Assembly (NCBI GenBank): GCA_019635775.1
Contig: JAHBYU010000002.1
Coordinates: forward strand, 372,001-436,000
Length of the DNA: 64,000 nt
Direction: 5' to 3'
DNA from: Rhizobiaceae bacterium
Lineage (GTDB): Bacteria; Pseudomonadota; Alphaproteobacteria; Rhizobiales; Rhizobiaceae
The translations under genes and the position numbers were made by a program. Under the pieces are notes generated by a model. The model had not been told where the DNA came from. It saw only the letters and a list, made by a program, of their open reading frames with translations, and made no database searches. Below are positions 47,375-55,658 of the stretch, one piece after another. Numbering within the stretch: position 1 is the first letter of the stretch; each line of letters begins with the position of its first letter.

Positions 47375-49251
47375 GAATCTTCGCTGTGTTGCTGGCCTTC
47401 ACGGCCATGATCTGCGCGCCGGCTATTGCCGACGAGGCACCGCTACTTGCCCCGTTGGTCAAGGACGGAAAGCTGCCGCCCGAGGCCGAGCGTCTTCCCA
47501 AGGAACCGCGCGTCGTCACCATCGATGAATCCACCGGGCGAACCGTCGGCAAGCGTGGTGGTACAATCAACACATTGATGGCCGAGCAGGGCGACCTGCG
47601 ATTGATGACGGTCTACGGCTACGCCAGGCTGGTGTCGTACAACAGCTCGCTGGAAATGCAGCCGGATATTCTGCTGGCCTATGAGAACGACAAGAACCGG
47701 GTTTTCACGTTCCACTTGCGCCCCGGCCACAAGTGGTCAGACGGGTCACCCTTCACCGCCGAGGATTTCCGCTATCAGTGGGAAGACATCCTGACAGACA
47801 AGGATATGGAGCGTGGGGGCCTTGATACTGCGCTACTTGTGAACGGCAAGGGTCCCAAGTTCGAGGTTATCGACGACCTTACGGTGCGCTACACATGGGA
47901 TGAGCCGAACCCGCTTTTCCTGCCCGCCCTGGCCGCAACGCGTCCACTCGATATCTACTCTGCGTCGGCCTACCTGAAGCAATTCCACCAGAAATACGCA
48001 GATCCGGAAAAGCTTGCTGCCGAGGTGGCCAAGGAAAGGGTCAAGGACTGGACACGGCTGCAAATCCGCAAGGCACGCAGTTATCGCTTCGAAAATCCCG
48101 ACCTGCCTACCCTGCAGCCTTGGACGAACAGAACCGATCCGCCTTCGAACCGCTACGTATTCGAGCGTAACCCCTTCTATCACAAAGTGGACCAGACAGG
48201 CGCGCAACTGCCTTATGTCGACCAGGTTGTAATCAACATCGCCGAAAGCTCGATCATTCCCGCCAAGACCGGCTCGGGTGAAAGCGACCTTCAGGAACGC
48301 TATCTGAGCTTCGCCGACTACACCTTCCTGAAGGAAGGGGAGAAGCGCAACGACTACACTGTCCGGCTTTGGACCGTCGGCAAAGGCTCTGCGGTCGCTC
48401 TCTACCCGAACCTGAACGCGACCGACGAGGGATGGCGCACGCTTTTCCGGGACGTGCGGTTCCGGCGCGCGCTATCGCTCGGCATCGACCGCTCGGAGAT
48501 AAACCAGGTCCTGTTCGCCGGCCTCGCGACGGAAGGCGCCAGCACCGTGCTGCCCGGCAGCCCGCTGTTCCGCGACGAACTTGGCAGCGCCTATGCCGAG
48601 TTCGATCTCGACAAGGCCAACGCCCTGCTGGATGAGATGGGCTTGCAGCGCGGCTCCAACGGCATCCGGCAGATGCCGGATGGTCGGCCGCTAGAGCTGG
48701 TGGTGGAAAGCACCGGTGAAAGCTCGATGGAAGCGGACGTTCTTGAACTGGTGACTTCGGACTGGAAGGAACTTGGCATTAAACTTCTGACCCGAACAAG
48801 CCAACGAGACCTTTTCCGCAGTCGCGTCGCAGCCGGCGAGACCAATATGTCTGTCTGGGCCGGTGTGGACAACGGTTCTCCAACGGCCGATTTCAGCCCG
48901 TCTGAATTCGTACCCACCGATCCCTACCAGCTCCAGTGGCCGATGTGGGGTACCTATACGAGCTCTCAGGGAACCGCCGGGCAGAAAATCGACTACGAAC
49001 CGGCCCAGAAACTGATTGAACTCTACAACAAATGGCTGACCGCCGAAGACGGAGACGACCGGTTGAAGGCATGGGAAGAGATACTCGACATCAACGCCCA
49101 GGAAGTCTTCTCCATAGGCATCGTTACCGCGACGCTCGTTCCCGTGGTCATCTCGAACAAACTTCATAATGTGCCCGCGGAAGGCATTTCGAGCTTCGAT
49201 CCATATGGATATTTCGCGGTCTACGAGATGGATGCGTTCTGGATGGATTGA
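47371..49251 (+). CDS. periplasmic substrate-binding protein, family 5 (peptide type)
   Basis: 626 residues with a signal peptide ([20 protein letters not shown]) and the SBP_bac_5 fold: KPEVTFHLR-like VFTFHLRPGHKWSDGSPFTAEDFRYQWE segment (FHLRPGHKWSDGSPFTAEDF), FRRALSLGIDRSEIN, and GLATEGASTVLPGSP. It is about 100 residues longer than DppA/OppA, with extra text in the first lobe, suggesting a distinct or larger ligand. No lipobox, so a soluble periplasmic protein. Encoded between its ATPase and permeases. Confidence 0.9.
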   Translation: MRIFAVLLAFTAMICAPAIADEAPLLAPLVKDGKLPPEAERLPKEPRVVTIDESTGRTVGKRGGTINTLMAEQGDLRLMTVYGYARLVSYNSSLEMQPDILLAYENDKNRVFTFHLRPGHKWSDGSPFTAEDFRYQWEDILTDKDMERGGLDTALLVNGKGPKFEVIDDLTVRYTWDEPNPLFLPALAATRPLDIYSASAYLKQFHQKYADPEKLAAEVAKERVKDWTRLQIRKARSYRFENPDLPTLQPWTNRTDPPSNRYVFERNPFYHKVDQTGAQLPYVDQVVINIAESSIIPAKTGSGESDLQERYLSFADYTFLKEGEKRNDYTVRLWTVGKGSAVALYPNLNATDEGWRTLFRDVRFRRALSLGIDRSEINQVLFAGLATEGASTVLPGSPLFRDELGSAYAEFDLDKANALLDEMGLQRGSNGIRQMPDGRPLELVVESTGESSMEADVLELVTSDWKELGIKLLTRTSQRDLFRSRVAAGETNMSVWAGVDNGSPTADFSPSEFVPTDPYQLQWPMWGTYTSSQGTAGQKIDYEPAQKLIELYNKWLTAEDGDDRLKAWEEILDINAQEVFSIGIVTATLVPVVISNKLHNVPAEGISSFDPYGYFAVYEMDAFWMD

Positions 49252-49293
49252 GATGATGCTGGGGGGGCCTTTCCGCACGTTTACAAGAAGGGA

Positions 49294-49313
49294 ACCGGCG
49301 CTGCGGCGCCGGT
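49294..49313 (+). other. intercistronic hairpin after the binding-protein gene
   Basis: ACCGGCGC (49294-49301), loop TGCG, GCGCCGGT (49306-49313), perfect and GC-rich, with no U-tract. Hairpins here often stabilise the abundant binding-protein mRNA relative to downstream permeases; that role is inferred. Confidence 0.5.
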
Positions 49314-49360
49314 CCGCCGAGCATTGTGCTGCCCGGCGTCGCGGCGGGGCGGTCTAGGCC

Positions 49361-50359
49361 ATGTTCTACTACATCTTCCGTCGCGTACTGATGATGATCC
49401 CCACGCTGATCATAACCAGCGCGCTGATCTTCGCCATCATCGAGGCGCCGCCCGGCGACTACCTGGAAAGCTATATCGCCGAACTGAAAGCGCAGGGCGA
49501 GGCGGTGGACAATGCGCGGATAGAGTACCTGCGTGAGGAGTACGGCTTCAACAAATCTCCCATAGAACGCTATTTCACCTGGGTGAGCGGCATGCTTGTC
49601 GGCGATTTCGGCTATTCTTTCGCCTACGAGCTTCCTGTAACTGCCGTTGTGGGGGATCGATTGTTCCTGACGGTCGTGGTGTCGATCGCCACAATCATCT
49701 TCACCTGGCTGATTGCCTTTCCGATCGGCATCTATTCAGCGACACGGCAGTACAGTTGGGGTGACTACGGGTTCACCTTTCTTGGCCTTCTCGGCATCGC
49801 TATCCCGAATTTCCTGCTGGCGCTGGTCCTGATGTATCTGGCGAATGTGTGGTTCGGGACGTCCATCGGAGGGCTCGTTGATCCCGAGTTCGTCGGTCAA
49901 CCTATGAGTTGGCCCAAGTTCATGTCGGTGCTGAGCCACCTCTGGGTGCCGGTGATTGTTATCGGGACTGCGGGTACGGCCGGAATGGTCCGTCGCATCC
50001 GGGCCAATCTGCTCGACGAACTGCAGAAGCAATACGTCACCACCGCGCGCGCCAAAGGCCTTCATCCGTTCCGCGCGCTTGTCAAATATCCGCTGCGCAT
50101 GTCGCTTAACTTCTTCATCTCAGACATCGGCTCGTTGCTGCCAGCGGTGATATCGGGCGCCGAAGTGGTGGCGATCGTCCTGTCTCTCGAGACGACCGGA
50201 CCTCTGCTGATAGCCGCGTTGCAGAAGCAGGACATGTATCTCGCCGGTTCGTTCCTCATGTTCCTGTCGCTGTTGACGGTGATCGGGGTGCTGATTTCCG
50301 ACATAGCCCTTGCGTGGCTCGATCCGCGCATCCGCCTGAGCGGGGGAGTGCGCAAATGA
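49361..50359 (+). CDS. ABC importer permease (DppB type)
   Basis: 332 residues, six membrane helices in the DppB/OppB pattern: N-terminal FYYIFRRVLMMIPTLIITS, PPGDYLESYIAEL, a periplasmic loop, and the cytoplasmic EAA loop YVTTARAKGLHPF that docks the ATPase. Partner of the 50356 permease, whose ATG overlaps its stop (ATGA). Confidence 0.92.
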   Translation: MFYYIFRRVLMMIPTLIITSALIFAIIEAPPGDYLESYIAELKAQGEAVDNARIEYLREEYGFNKSPIERYFTWVSGMLVGDFGYSFAYELPVTAVVGDRLFLTVVVSIATIIFTWLIAFPIGIYSATRQYSWGDYGFTFLGLLGIAIPNFLLALVLMYLANVWFGTSIGGLVDPEFVGQPMSWPKFMSVLSHLWVPVIVIGTAGTAGMVRRIRANLLDELQKQYVTTARAKGLHPFRALVKYPLRMSLNFFISDIGSLLPAVISGAEVVAIVLSLETTGPLLIAALQKQDMYLAGSFLMFLSLLTVIGVLISDIALAWLDPRIRLSGGVRK

Positions 50360-51525
50360 CGTTGCCCGCAAACGCAACCCCGCTGCCTCATACGGTTTCT
50401 GATCGACCTTTCGACCCGGATGCGATCTACCAGTTTACAGATGCCCAGAAGGCGCTGTTCGAAGCGTCGCAGTTGCGTCTGATGTGGTGGAAATTCAAGC
50501 GTCACAAGCCGGCGCTGATTTCAGGCATCTTTCTCGCCGTACTCTACTTCTCAATTCTGATCTCGGAGATACTGGCACCCTACAATCTCGAGACGCGGAA
50601 TTCGAAGTTCATCTACGCGCCTCCCCAATCGGTTCATCTCTTCCACAACGGGGAGTTCGTGGGGCCGTTCGTCTATGGCTTTGATTTCAAGCTGAACATG
50701 GACAACCTGAAGCGTGAATACGTCCCCAATCCGGACAAGGTCCAGCCTATCCGTTTCTTCTGCAGTGGCGAAAAATACAAATTCTGGGGCCTGATCGAGG
50801 GAAGTTTCCGACTGATGTGCCCAGCCAAGAACGGGACCTTGTTTCTGATGGGCACCGACAGGCTTGGCCGAGATGTGCTCAGCCGGATCATCTATGGCGC
50901 GCGCATATCGCTGACGATCGGCTTGCTCGGAGTAGGCGTGAGCCTCGTCCTTGGTGTCGTTATTGGAGGCCTGGCCGGCTACTACGGAGGACTTTTCGAC
51001 ACGCTCAGCCAGCGCCTGATCGAAGTCATCCAGTCGCTGCCATCCATACCGTTGTGGCTGGCACTGGCCGCAATTCTGCCCATCACATGGTCACCGATCG
51101 TAGTTTATTTCGGCATCACCGTCATTCTGGGTTTGCTGGACTGGACTGGCCTTGCGCGAACGGTCCGCTCCAAGCTGCTCTCCCTGCGCGAGGAGGACTA
51201 TGTCTCCGCGGCGCAGGTAATGGGCGCCAACGACCGCCGGATAGTGTTTCGCCATCTCGTGCCGGGCTTCGCCTCGCACCTGATCGCCACAGCAACCATA
51301 GCCATTCCAACGATGATCCTCGGTGAAACGACGCTGAGCTTCCTCGGCCTGGGGCTGAGGCCTCCAATCACAAGCTGGGGTGTGCTATTAACGGAAGCGC
51401 AAAACATCAATGCCGTGGCCTTGTATCCTTGGCTGCTTTGGCCCGTGGCCCCGGTCATTCTGGTGGTTCTTGCCTATAATTTCTTCGGGGATGGCTTGCG
51501 AGACGCCGCAGACCCATACAAGTGA
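50356..51525 (+). CDS. ABC importer permease (DppC type)
   Basis: 389 residues, about 90 longer than E. coli DppC because of an N-terminal cytoplasmic region (about 1-55) and a large first periplasmic loop (about 75-170). The core helices, the DRLGRDVLSRIIYGARISL segment and the EAA loop YVSAAQVMGANDRR are intact. The start is fixed by the 4-nt overlap with the upstream permease. Extra loop length matches the oversized binding protein, suggesting co-adaptation. Confidence 0.92.
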   Translation: MTLPANATPLPHTVSDRPFDPDAIYQFTDAQKALFEASQLRLMWWKFKRHKPALISGIFLAVLYFSILISEILAPYNLETRNSKFIYAPPQSVHLFHNGEFVGPFVYGFDFKLNMDNLKREYVPNPDKVQPIRFFCSGEKYKFWGLIEGSFRLMCPAKNGTLFLMGTDRLGRDVLSRIIYGARISLTIGLLGVGVSLVLGVVIGGLAGYYGGLFDTLSQRLIEVIQSLPSIPLWLALAAILPITWSPIVVYFGITVILGLLDWTGLARTVRSKLLSLREEDYVSAAQVMGANDRRIVFRHLVPGFASHLIATATIAIPTMILGETTLSFLGLGLRPPITSWGVLLTEAQNINAVALYPWLLWPVAPVILVVLAYNFFGDGLRDAADPYK

Positions 51526-51619
51526 CGAGCATGCGCGCATTGCGTGAAGAACCGACCGTTCCGCCGCATGGGCGGAGGAAAAGTTTGGGCCGCGTGATTT
51601 CGAGGCGAACGAACCCGGC

Positions 51620-54298
51620 ATGAACGACAGGATGGAACCAAACCTGTTTAGGTACATCTGGAAGCATTCCAGACGCCAGCAGATATGGATTCTGATCGTC
51701 GTCGCGCTGTCCATGCCGACCTATTTCCTTGCTTTCGACATTCCCAAGCAGATCGTGAACGGTCCGATTCAGGGCGGCGGTTTCGAAACGCCGGATGCGA
51801 CCCAGAAAGTCATGCCCGTCGTCATAGGCAACCCGTTCGGCGATCAGTCCTTCACACTCTTCGAGGGTTTCGAGGTCGGCCGAATGGGCGCGTTGATCGC
51901 GCTCTCAATGGCATTCTTAGGCTATGTCATCATCAACGGCTGGTTCAAGCTTTACATAAATACCTACAAGGGCAGGCTCGGCGAGCGGATGCTCCGCCGA
52001 CTGCGATACCAACTCGTCGACCGGGTGCTGCGGTTCCCTTTCCCGCAATACAAGCGGGTAAGAAGCTCCGAGATCGCAACGATGATCAAGGACGAAGTCG
52101 ATCCGCTCGGCGGCTTCATCGGCGAAGCCTTCGCGACGCCGGCGTTCCTGGTGGGGCAGGCGGGCGCCGCCCTGCTGTTCATCATGCTGCAAAGCTGGGC
52201 GCTTGGTCTCGTGACACTCGCGATCCTGATGGTGCAGACGATCCTCATTCCCAAGCTGAGGGCGCGTCTGCGCGATCTGGCACTGCAACGCCAGCTGACG
52301 GCGCGTGACCTGTCGGGCCGGGTCAGCGAGATCGTCGATGGGGCCATCGACATTCGCCTGAACGACAACACGAACTTCGAGCGCGCCGACATAGCGGACC
52401 GTCTGGCGAAGATCTTCTTCATCCGGTTCGACTTCTACCAGTGGAAGTTCATGGTGAAGTTCATCAACAACTTCCTGGCGCAGTTCACGCCCTTCGTCTT
52501 TTACCTGGGCGGCGGCATTCTCGCGATCCGCGGAAGTCTGGACATCGGCCAGCTCGTGGCGGTCATCGCCGCCTACAAGGACCTGCCGGGACCGATAAAG
52601 GAACTGATCGACTGGGATTATCAGCGTCTCGACGTTCAGGTGAAGTACACGCAGGTCGTCAATGCGTTCGACGTATCGCCGCTGGCTCCGCCGGATACAC
52701 AGGCATTGCAGACGGAGTCGGTGCCACTGCTCGATGGTCCTTTCGTCTTCCGGCAGGTTTCGGCGATGGACGAGTCGGGAAAGACCCTTCTTGAGGGGCT
52801 GGACCTTACGATCGATCTGCACGAGAACGTTGCCGCGGTCGGAACGGCAGGCGACGGCGCTGAGGTCCTTGGGGAACTGATCGCAAGATTGATAATGCCG
52901 TCGGCCGGCACACTGAATGCAGGGTCGCAATCGCTTACATCTCTTCCCGAATGGGAAACCGGGCGGCGCATAGGCTATGTCAGCGCCGAGCCATTCTTCG
53001 CGCATGGAACGGCTCGCGAGGCACTGCTGAGCGGGCTGCGTCACGCACCGTTCCGGCCGCCGCCCGAAGGCTCGGGCCTGACGCCGCTTTTCCTCAAGGA
53101 GGCGACCGCTTCCGGCAATCCGCAGTTCGACCGCAGGGCGGACTGGGTGGACTACAACGCGGTGGGAGCCCAGACGGAAGAGGAGCTCGCGAAACGGATC
53201 ACGGAAGTGCTTGCGCTGGTCAACCTCCAGGAGGACTTTTACGCCTTCGGCCTTCGCACCAAGCTTTCGGATGCGACCGAGGGGGCAGGGGAGGAGATGT
53301 TCCTCAACGCGCGCCGAATATTCCTGGAGCGCCTGACGGAAGGAGACAATGCGGCAGACGTCGAACCGTTTGTGCTCACCCAATTCAATTCCCAGCTGAC
53401 GCTGTTCCAGAACATTTCCTTTGGCGCGACGTCCACACGGATCACCGTGCCGAGCGAGTTCCCGGCCGACTCCCCGCTTTGGGCCTTCCTGACGGAAGAT
53501 GAGCTTGACAGAAAACTCTATCAGCTTGGGAGAGAAGCATCGGCCGTTATCGTCGACCTGTTCGGCGAGGTATCGGACAACATGAAGATCCTCGAACGCC
53601 TGGACCTGATCGATCCGGTCAAGCTGCCGGATTACAGCGCCTTGCTTGGACGCACCGAAGGCGTCGACTTTGCTTCTGTCTCGACCGACGACCGGCGAAA
53701 GTTCATCGGGGTTGCATTGAACTACAACGAGCCTCGGCACCGCCTCGACCTGCTGAGCGACGATCTGCGGGACGCGATCGTCAGGGCGCGAATGAGCTTC
53801 AGGGAGAGGCTTCCTCCCGAACTGGCGGCTGAGTTCTCATTCCATGATCCCGATGAGATAAACCCATACGCGTCGCTGCAGGACAACATCCTGTTTGGCC
53901 GCATAGTGGATGGCCGCGCCGGGGCCGTTGATCGGGTCGGGACGCTGCTTCGCCAGATACTGGAGGAACTAGGCCTTTCCTACGCCGTTCTTGAGCGTGG
54001 CCTGAAATACGAGATAGGGTCTGGCGGACGTCGGTTGTCCCTCTCGCAGCGCCAGCAACTAGGACTGGCGCGTGTACTTTTGCGCCGGCCGCAGTTTCTG
54101 GTCGTCAATCGTGGGCTTAACGCTCTCGATAATCGAACGGTCGAAAGGGTTGTCCGAGGCATTCTTGACATGGCAAAATCCAGTTCGCCGGGATTTGGTG
54201 TGCTGTGGATCACATCTGCCGAATCCCAGGCGCAGCTTTTTGGCAGGACGCTGAAATTTGCGCGCGGGGCGCTGATTTCCGACGAGACGACACAATGA
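51620..54298 (+). CDS. ABC-exporter-like protein with degenerate, enlarged nucleotide-binding domain
   Basis: 892 residues. Residues about 20-330 form a type IV ABC exporter membrane domain (LYINTYKGRLGERMLRRLR, VSEIVDGAIDIRLND), followed by an NBD-like region. All ATPase motifs are lost: Walker A is GTAGDGAE (408-415; Lys to Ala414), the signature is LSLSQ (806-810), Walker B is FLVVNR (826-831; Asp to Asn830, catalytic Glu to Arg831), and the switch His is Ser in WITSAES. Walker A to signature spans ~400 residues instead of ~110, and NISFG and NILFG repeats of the post-Q-loop element occur in the insertion. The reading frame is clean over 2.7 kb, so it is a maintained pseudo-ATPase, not a decaying gene. 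It precedes the cyclic-nucleotide-binding protein by 40 nt. Confidence 0.85.
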   Translation: MNDRMEPNLFRYIWKHSRRQQIWILIVVALSMPTYFLAFDIPKQIVNGPIQGGGFETPDATQKVMPVVIGNPFGDQSFTLFEGFEVGRMGALIALSMAFLGYVIINGWFKLYINTYKGRLGERMLRRLRYQLVDRVLRFPFPQYKRVRSSEIATMIKDEVDPLGGFIGEAFATPAFLVGQAGAALLFIMLQSWALGLVTLAILMVQTILIPKLRARLRDLALQRQLTARDLSGRVSEIVDGAIDIRLNDNTNFERADIADRLAKIFFIRFDFYQWKFMVKFINNFLAQFTPFVFYLGGGILAIRGSLDIGQLVAVIAAYKDLPGPIKELIDWDYQRLDVQVKYTQVVNAFDVSPLAPPDTQALQTESVPLLDGPFVFRQVSAMDESGKTLLEGLDLTIDLHENVAAVGTAGDGAEVLGELIARLIMPSAGTLNAGSQSLTSLPEWETGRRIGYVSAEPFFAHGTAREALLSGLRHAPFRPPPEGSGLTPLFLKEATASGNPQFDRRADWVDYNAVGAQTEEELAKRITEVLALVNLQEDFYAFGLRTKLSDATEGAGEEMFLNARRIFLERLTEGDNAADVEPFVLTQFNSQLTLFQNISFGATSTRITVPSEFPADSPLWAFLTEDELDRKLYQLGREASAVIVDLFGEVSDNMKILERLDLIDPVKLPDYSALLGRTEGVDFASVSTDDRRKFIGVALNYNEPRHRLDLLSDDLRDAIVRARMSFRERLPPELAAEFSFHDPDEINPYASLQDNILFGRIVDGRAGAVDRVGTLLRQILEELGLSYAVLERGLKYEIGSGGRRLSLSQRQQLGLARVLLRRPQFLVVNRGLNALDNRTVERVVRGILDMAKSSSPGFGVLWITSAESQAQLFGRTLKFARGALISDETTQ

Positions 54299-54338
54299 GG
54301 GCGTTCATGAGTTTTCCCGCCGATCCCAGGAGGATCGT

Positions 54339-54794
54339 ATGAGCCTTGAAGAAGATGCCTTGCTGCTCGCCAAGGTGGAGCTTTTCGCCAATGTGGCGCC
54401 GCGCAGGCTTAAGCTGCTTGCCCTTGCGTCCAGCCGTGTCCTCTTCGCCGCCGGCCAGGATTTGTGCGTCGAGGGCGATGAGGGTTACGAGGCGTTCATT
54501 CTGGTGTCCGGTGAAGCCGACGTGAAGATCAAGACCCTCACGGGCGTCGCGACGGTCGCAAGGCTGAAACGCAACGACATCGTAGGGGAAATGGCCATCC
54601 TTCGCGACATGCCGAGAACCGCAACCGTCACCGCCGTGTCGGACGTCTCGACACTTCGTATCGGAAAGCAGGACTTCCTTAATCTGCTCAAGGAATTCCC
54701 TGAGGTCACCGTCGAGGTCATGCGCTCATTGGCTGAACGCCTGGCCCGCACCACCAGCGAACTGGCGAATTTGCGTTCCGCCGCAAAGGCGTAG
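54339..54794 (+). CDS. stand-alone cyclic-nucleotide-binding domain protein
   Basis: 151 residues, essentially one CNB (cAMP receptor/PKA-R type) domain without a DNA-binding helix-turn-helix. The phosphate-binding cassette is intact: GEMAILRDMPRTATV, with Glu84 for the ribose hydroxyl, Arg93 for the phosphate and Thr94 beside it. In eukaryotic kinases a Thr at that place favours cGMP and Ala favours cAMP, but bacterial proteins do not follow this strictly. A C-terminal helix (VEVMRSLAERLARTTSELANL) can form the lid. AGGAGG ribosome site. 3 nt before the MBL gene. Probable read-out of the neighbouring cyclases. Confidence 0.9.
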   Translation: MSLEEDALLLAKVELFANVAPRRLKLLALASSRVLFAAGQDLCVEGDEGYEAFILVSGEADVKIKTLTGVATVARLKRNDIVGEMAILRDMPRTATVTAVSDVSTLRIGKQDFLNLLKEFPEVTVEVMRSLAERLARTTSELANLRSAAKA

Positions 54795-54797
54795 GGA

Positions 54798-55658
54798 ATG
54801 TCGCCTGCAACCGCAATCGATGTACGGGTTTGGGGAGCGCGGGGAACGTTCCCCATGGTCGGCGCGGAAGCACTGGAGTTTGGCGGACAGACCTCCTGCG
54901 TCGAAGTTCGCGCCGGCGGCGGTGTGATAATCCTGGACGCCGGGAGTGGAATCATCCCGCTTGGAAAGTCGTTGCTGGAGGAAGGCGTAACGGAGATCGA
55001 CCTCTTCTTCAGCCACGTGCATTACGACCACATCATCGGTCTTCCCTATTTCCTGCCGGCCTTCTGGAACAAGGCGAAGCTGCGTATCTGGGCAGGGCAC
55101 ATGCTGGACGACGCCACGACCGAACAACTGGTCGACGGTATTTTTCGCCCGCCATACTTTCCTATCACTAAGGAGTATATGCGCGCAGACGTCGAGTACC
55201 ACAGGTTCTCGCCCGGCGATGTCCTTGAGCCGTCTCCTGGAGTTCGTCTCGTCACTGGACGGCTGAACCATCCGAACGGGGCGGTTGGGTACCGGATGGA
55301 AAGAGAAGGGGCGGTTTTCTCCTACCTTACGGATTTCGAGCATGACGAGGGCCGGGGCGACGATGAGGTGAGGAGGCTTGCCGCAGACGCGGACCTTGCC
55401 CTGCTCGACACGACCTACACGCCCGAAGAATATCCCCGGTATGTCAATTTCGGCCATTCCACGTGGGATCACGTAGGCAGGATGTGTGCGCAAGCCCGCG
55501 TGCATCGCTGGGGCATGTTCCATCACATGCACATGCGCGAGGATATTGATCAGGCGGCAATCGAGAGCGCCGCGCAAAAGATCTACCCCAACTCCTTTGC
55601 GGTGAGGCAGGGACAGCACTTCCAGCTCTTTGGCCGAACGGAGCGCGATCGCAAGTGA
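54798..55658 (+). CDS. metallo-beta-lactamase-fold hydrolase
   Basis: 286 residues starting VRVWGARGTFP-like text, the N-terminus of a group of MBL proteins that are often linked to cyclic-nucleotide domains. Metal site: HVHYDH (His73, His75, Asp77, His78), followed by NHPNGAVGY, LTDFEHD and FHHMHMREDID, which together supply the second-metal ligands. Activity is unassigned; phosphodiesterase on cyclic or linear nucleotides is plausible given yeast PDE1-type enzymes share the superfamily. Overlaps the cyclase start by 4 nt. Confidence 0.88.
   Translation: MSPATAIDVRVWGARGTFPMVGAEALEFGGQTSCVEVRAGGGVIILDAGSGIIPLGKSLLEEGVTEIDLFFSHVHYDHIIGLPYFLPAFWNKAKLRIWAGHMLDDATTEQLVDGIFRPPYFPITKEYMRADVEYHRFSPGDVLEPSPGVRLVTGRLNHPNGAVGYRMEREGAVFSYLTDFEHDEGRGDDEVRRLAADADLALLDTTYTPEEYPRYVNFGHSTWDHVGRMCAQARVHRWGMFHHMHMREDIDQAAIESAAQKIYPNSFAVRQGQHFQLFGRTERDRK

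Noticed and set aside
51531..51623. 30-codon frame (ATG 51531) whose stop overlaps the pseudo-ABC ATG
   Set aside because: The ATGA overlap suggested a leader peptide, but the ribosome site is weak and the text is basic with no pattern; too little to call a gene.
51917..53740. 607-codon minus-strand open frame opposite the pseudo-ABC gene
   Set aside because: Considered because the plus-strand protein is degenerate, but the minus reading is Arg/Gln/Val-rich shadow text with no motif, and the plus frame has exporter membrane-domain hallmarks.
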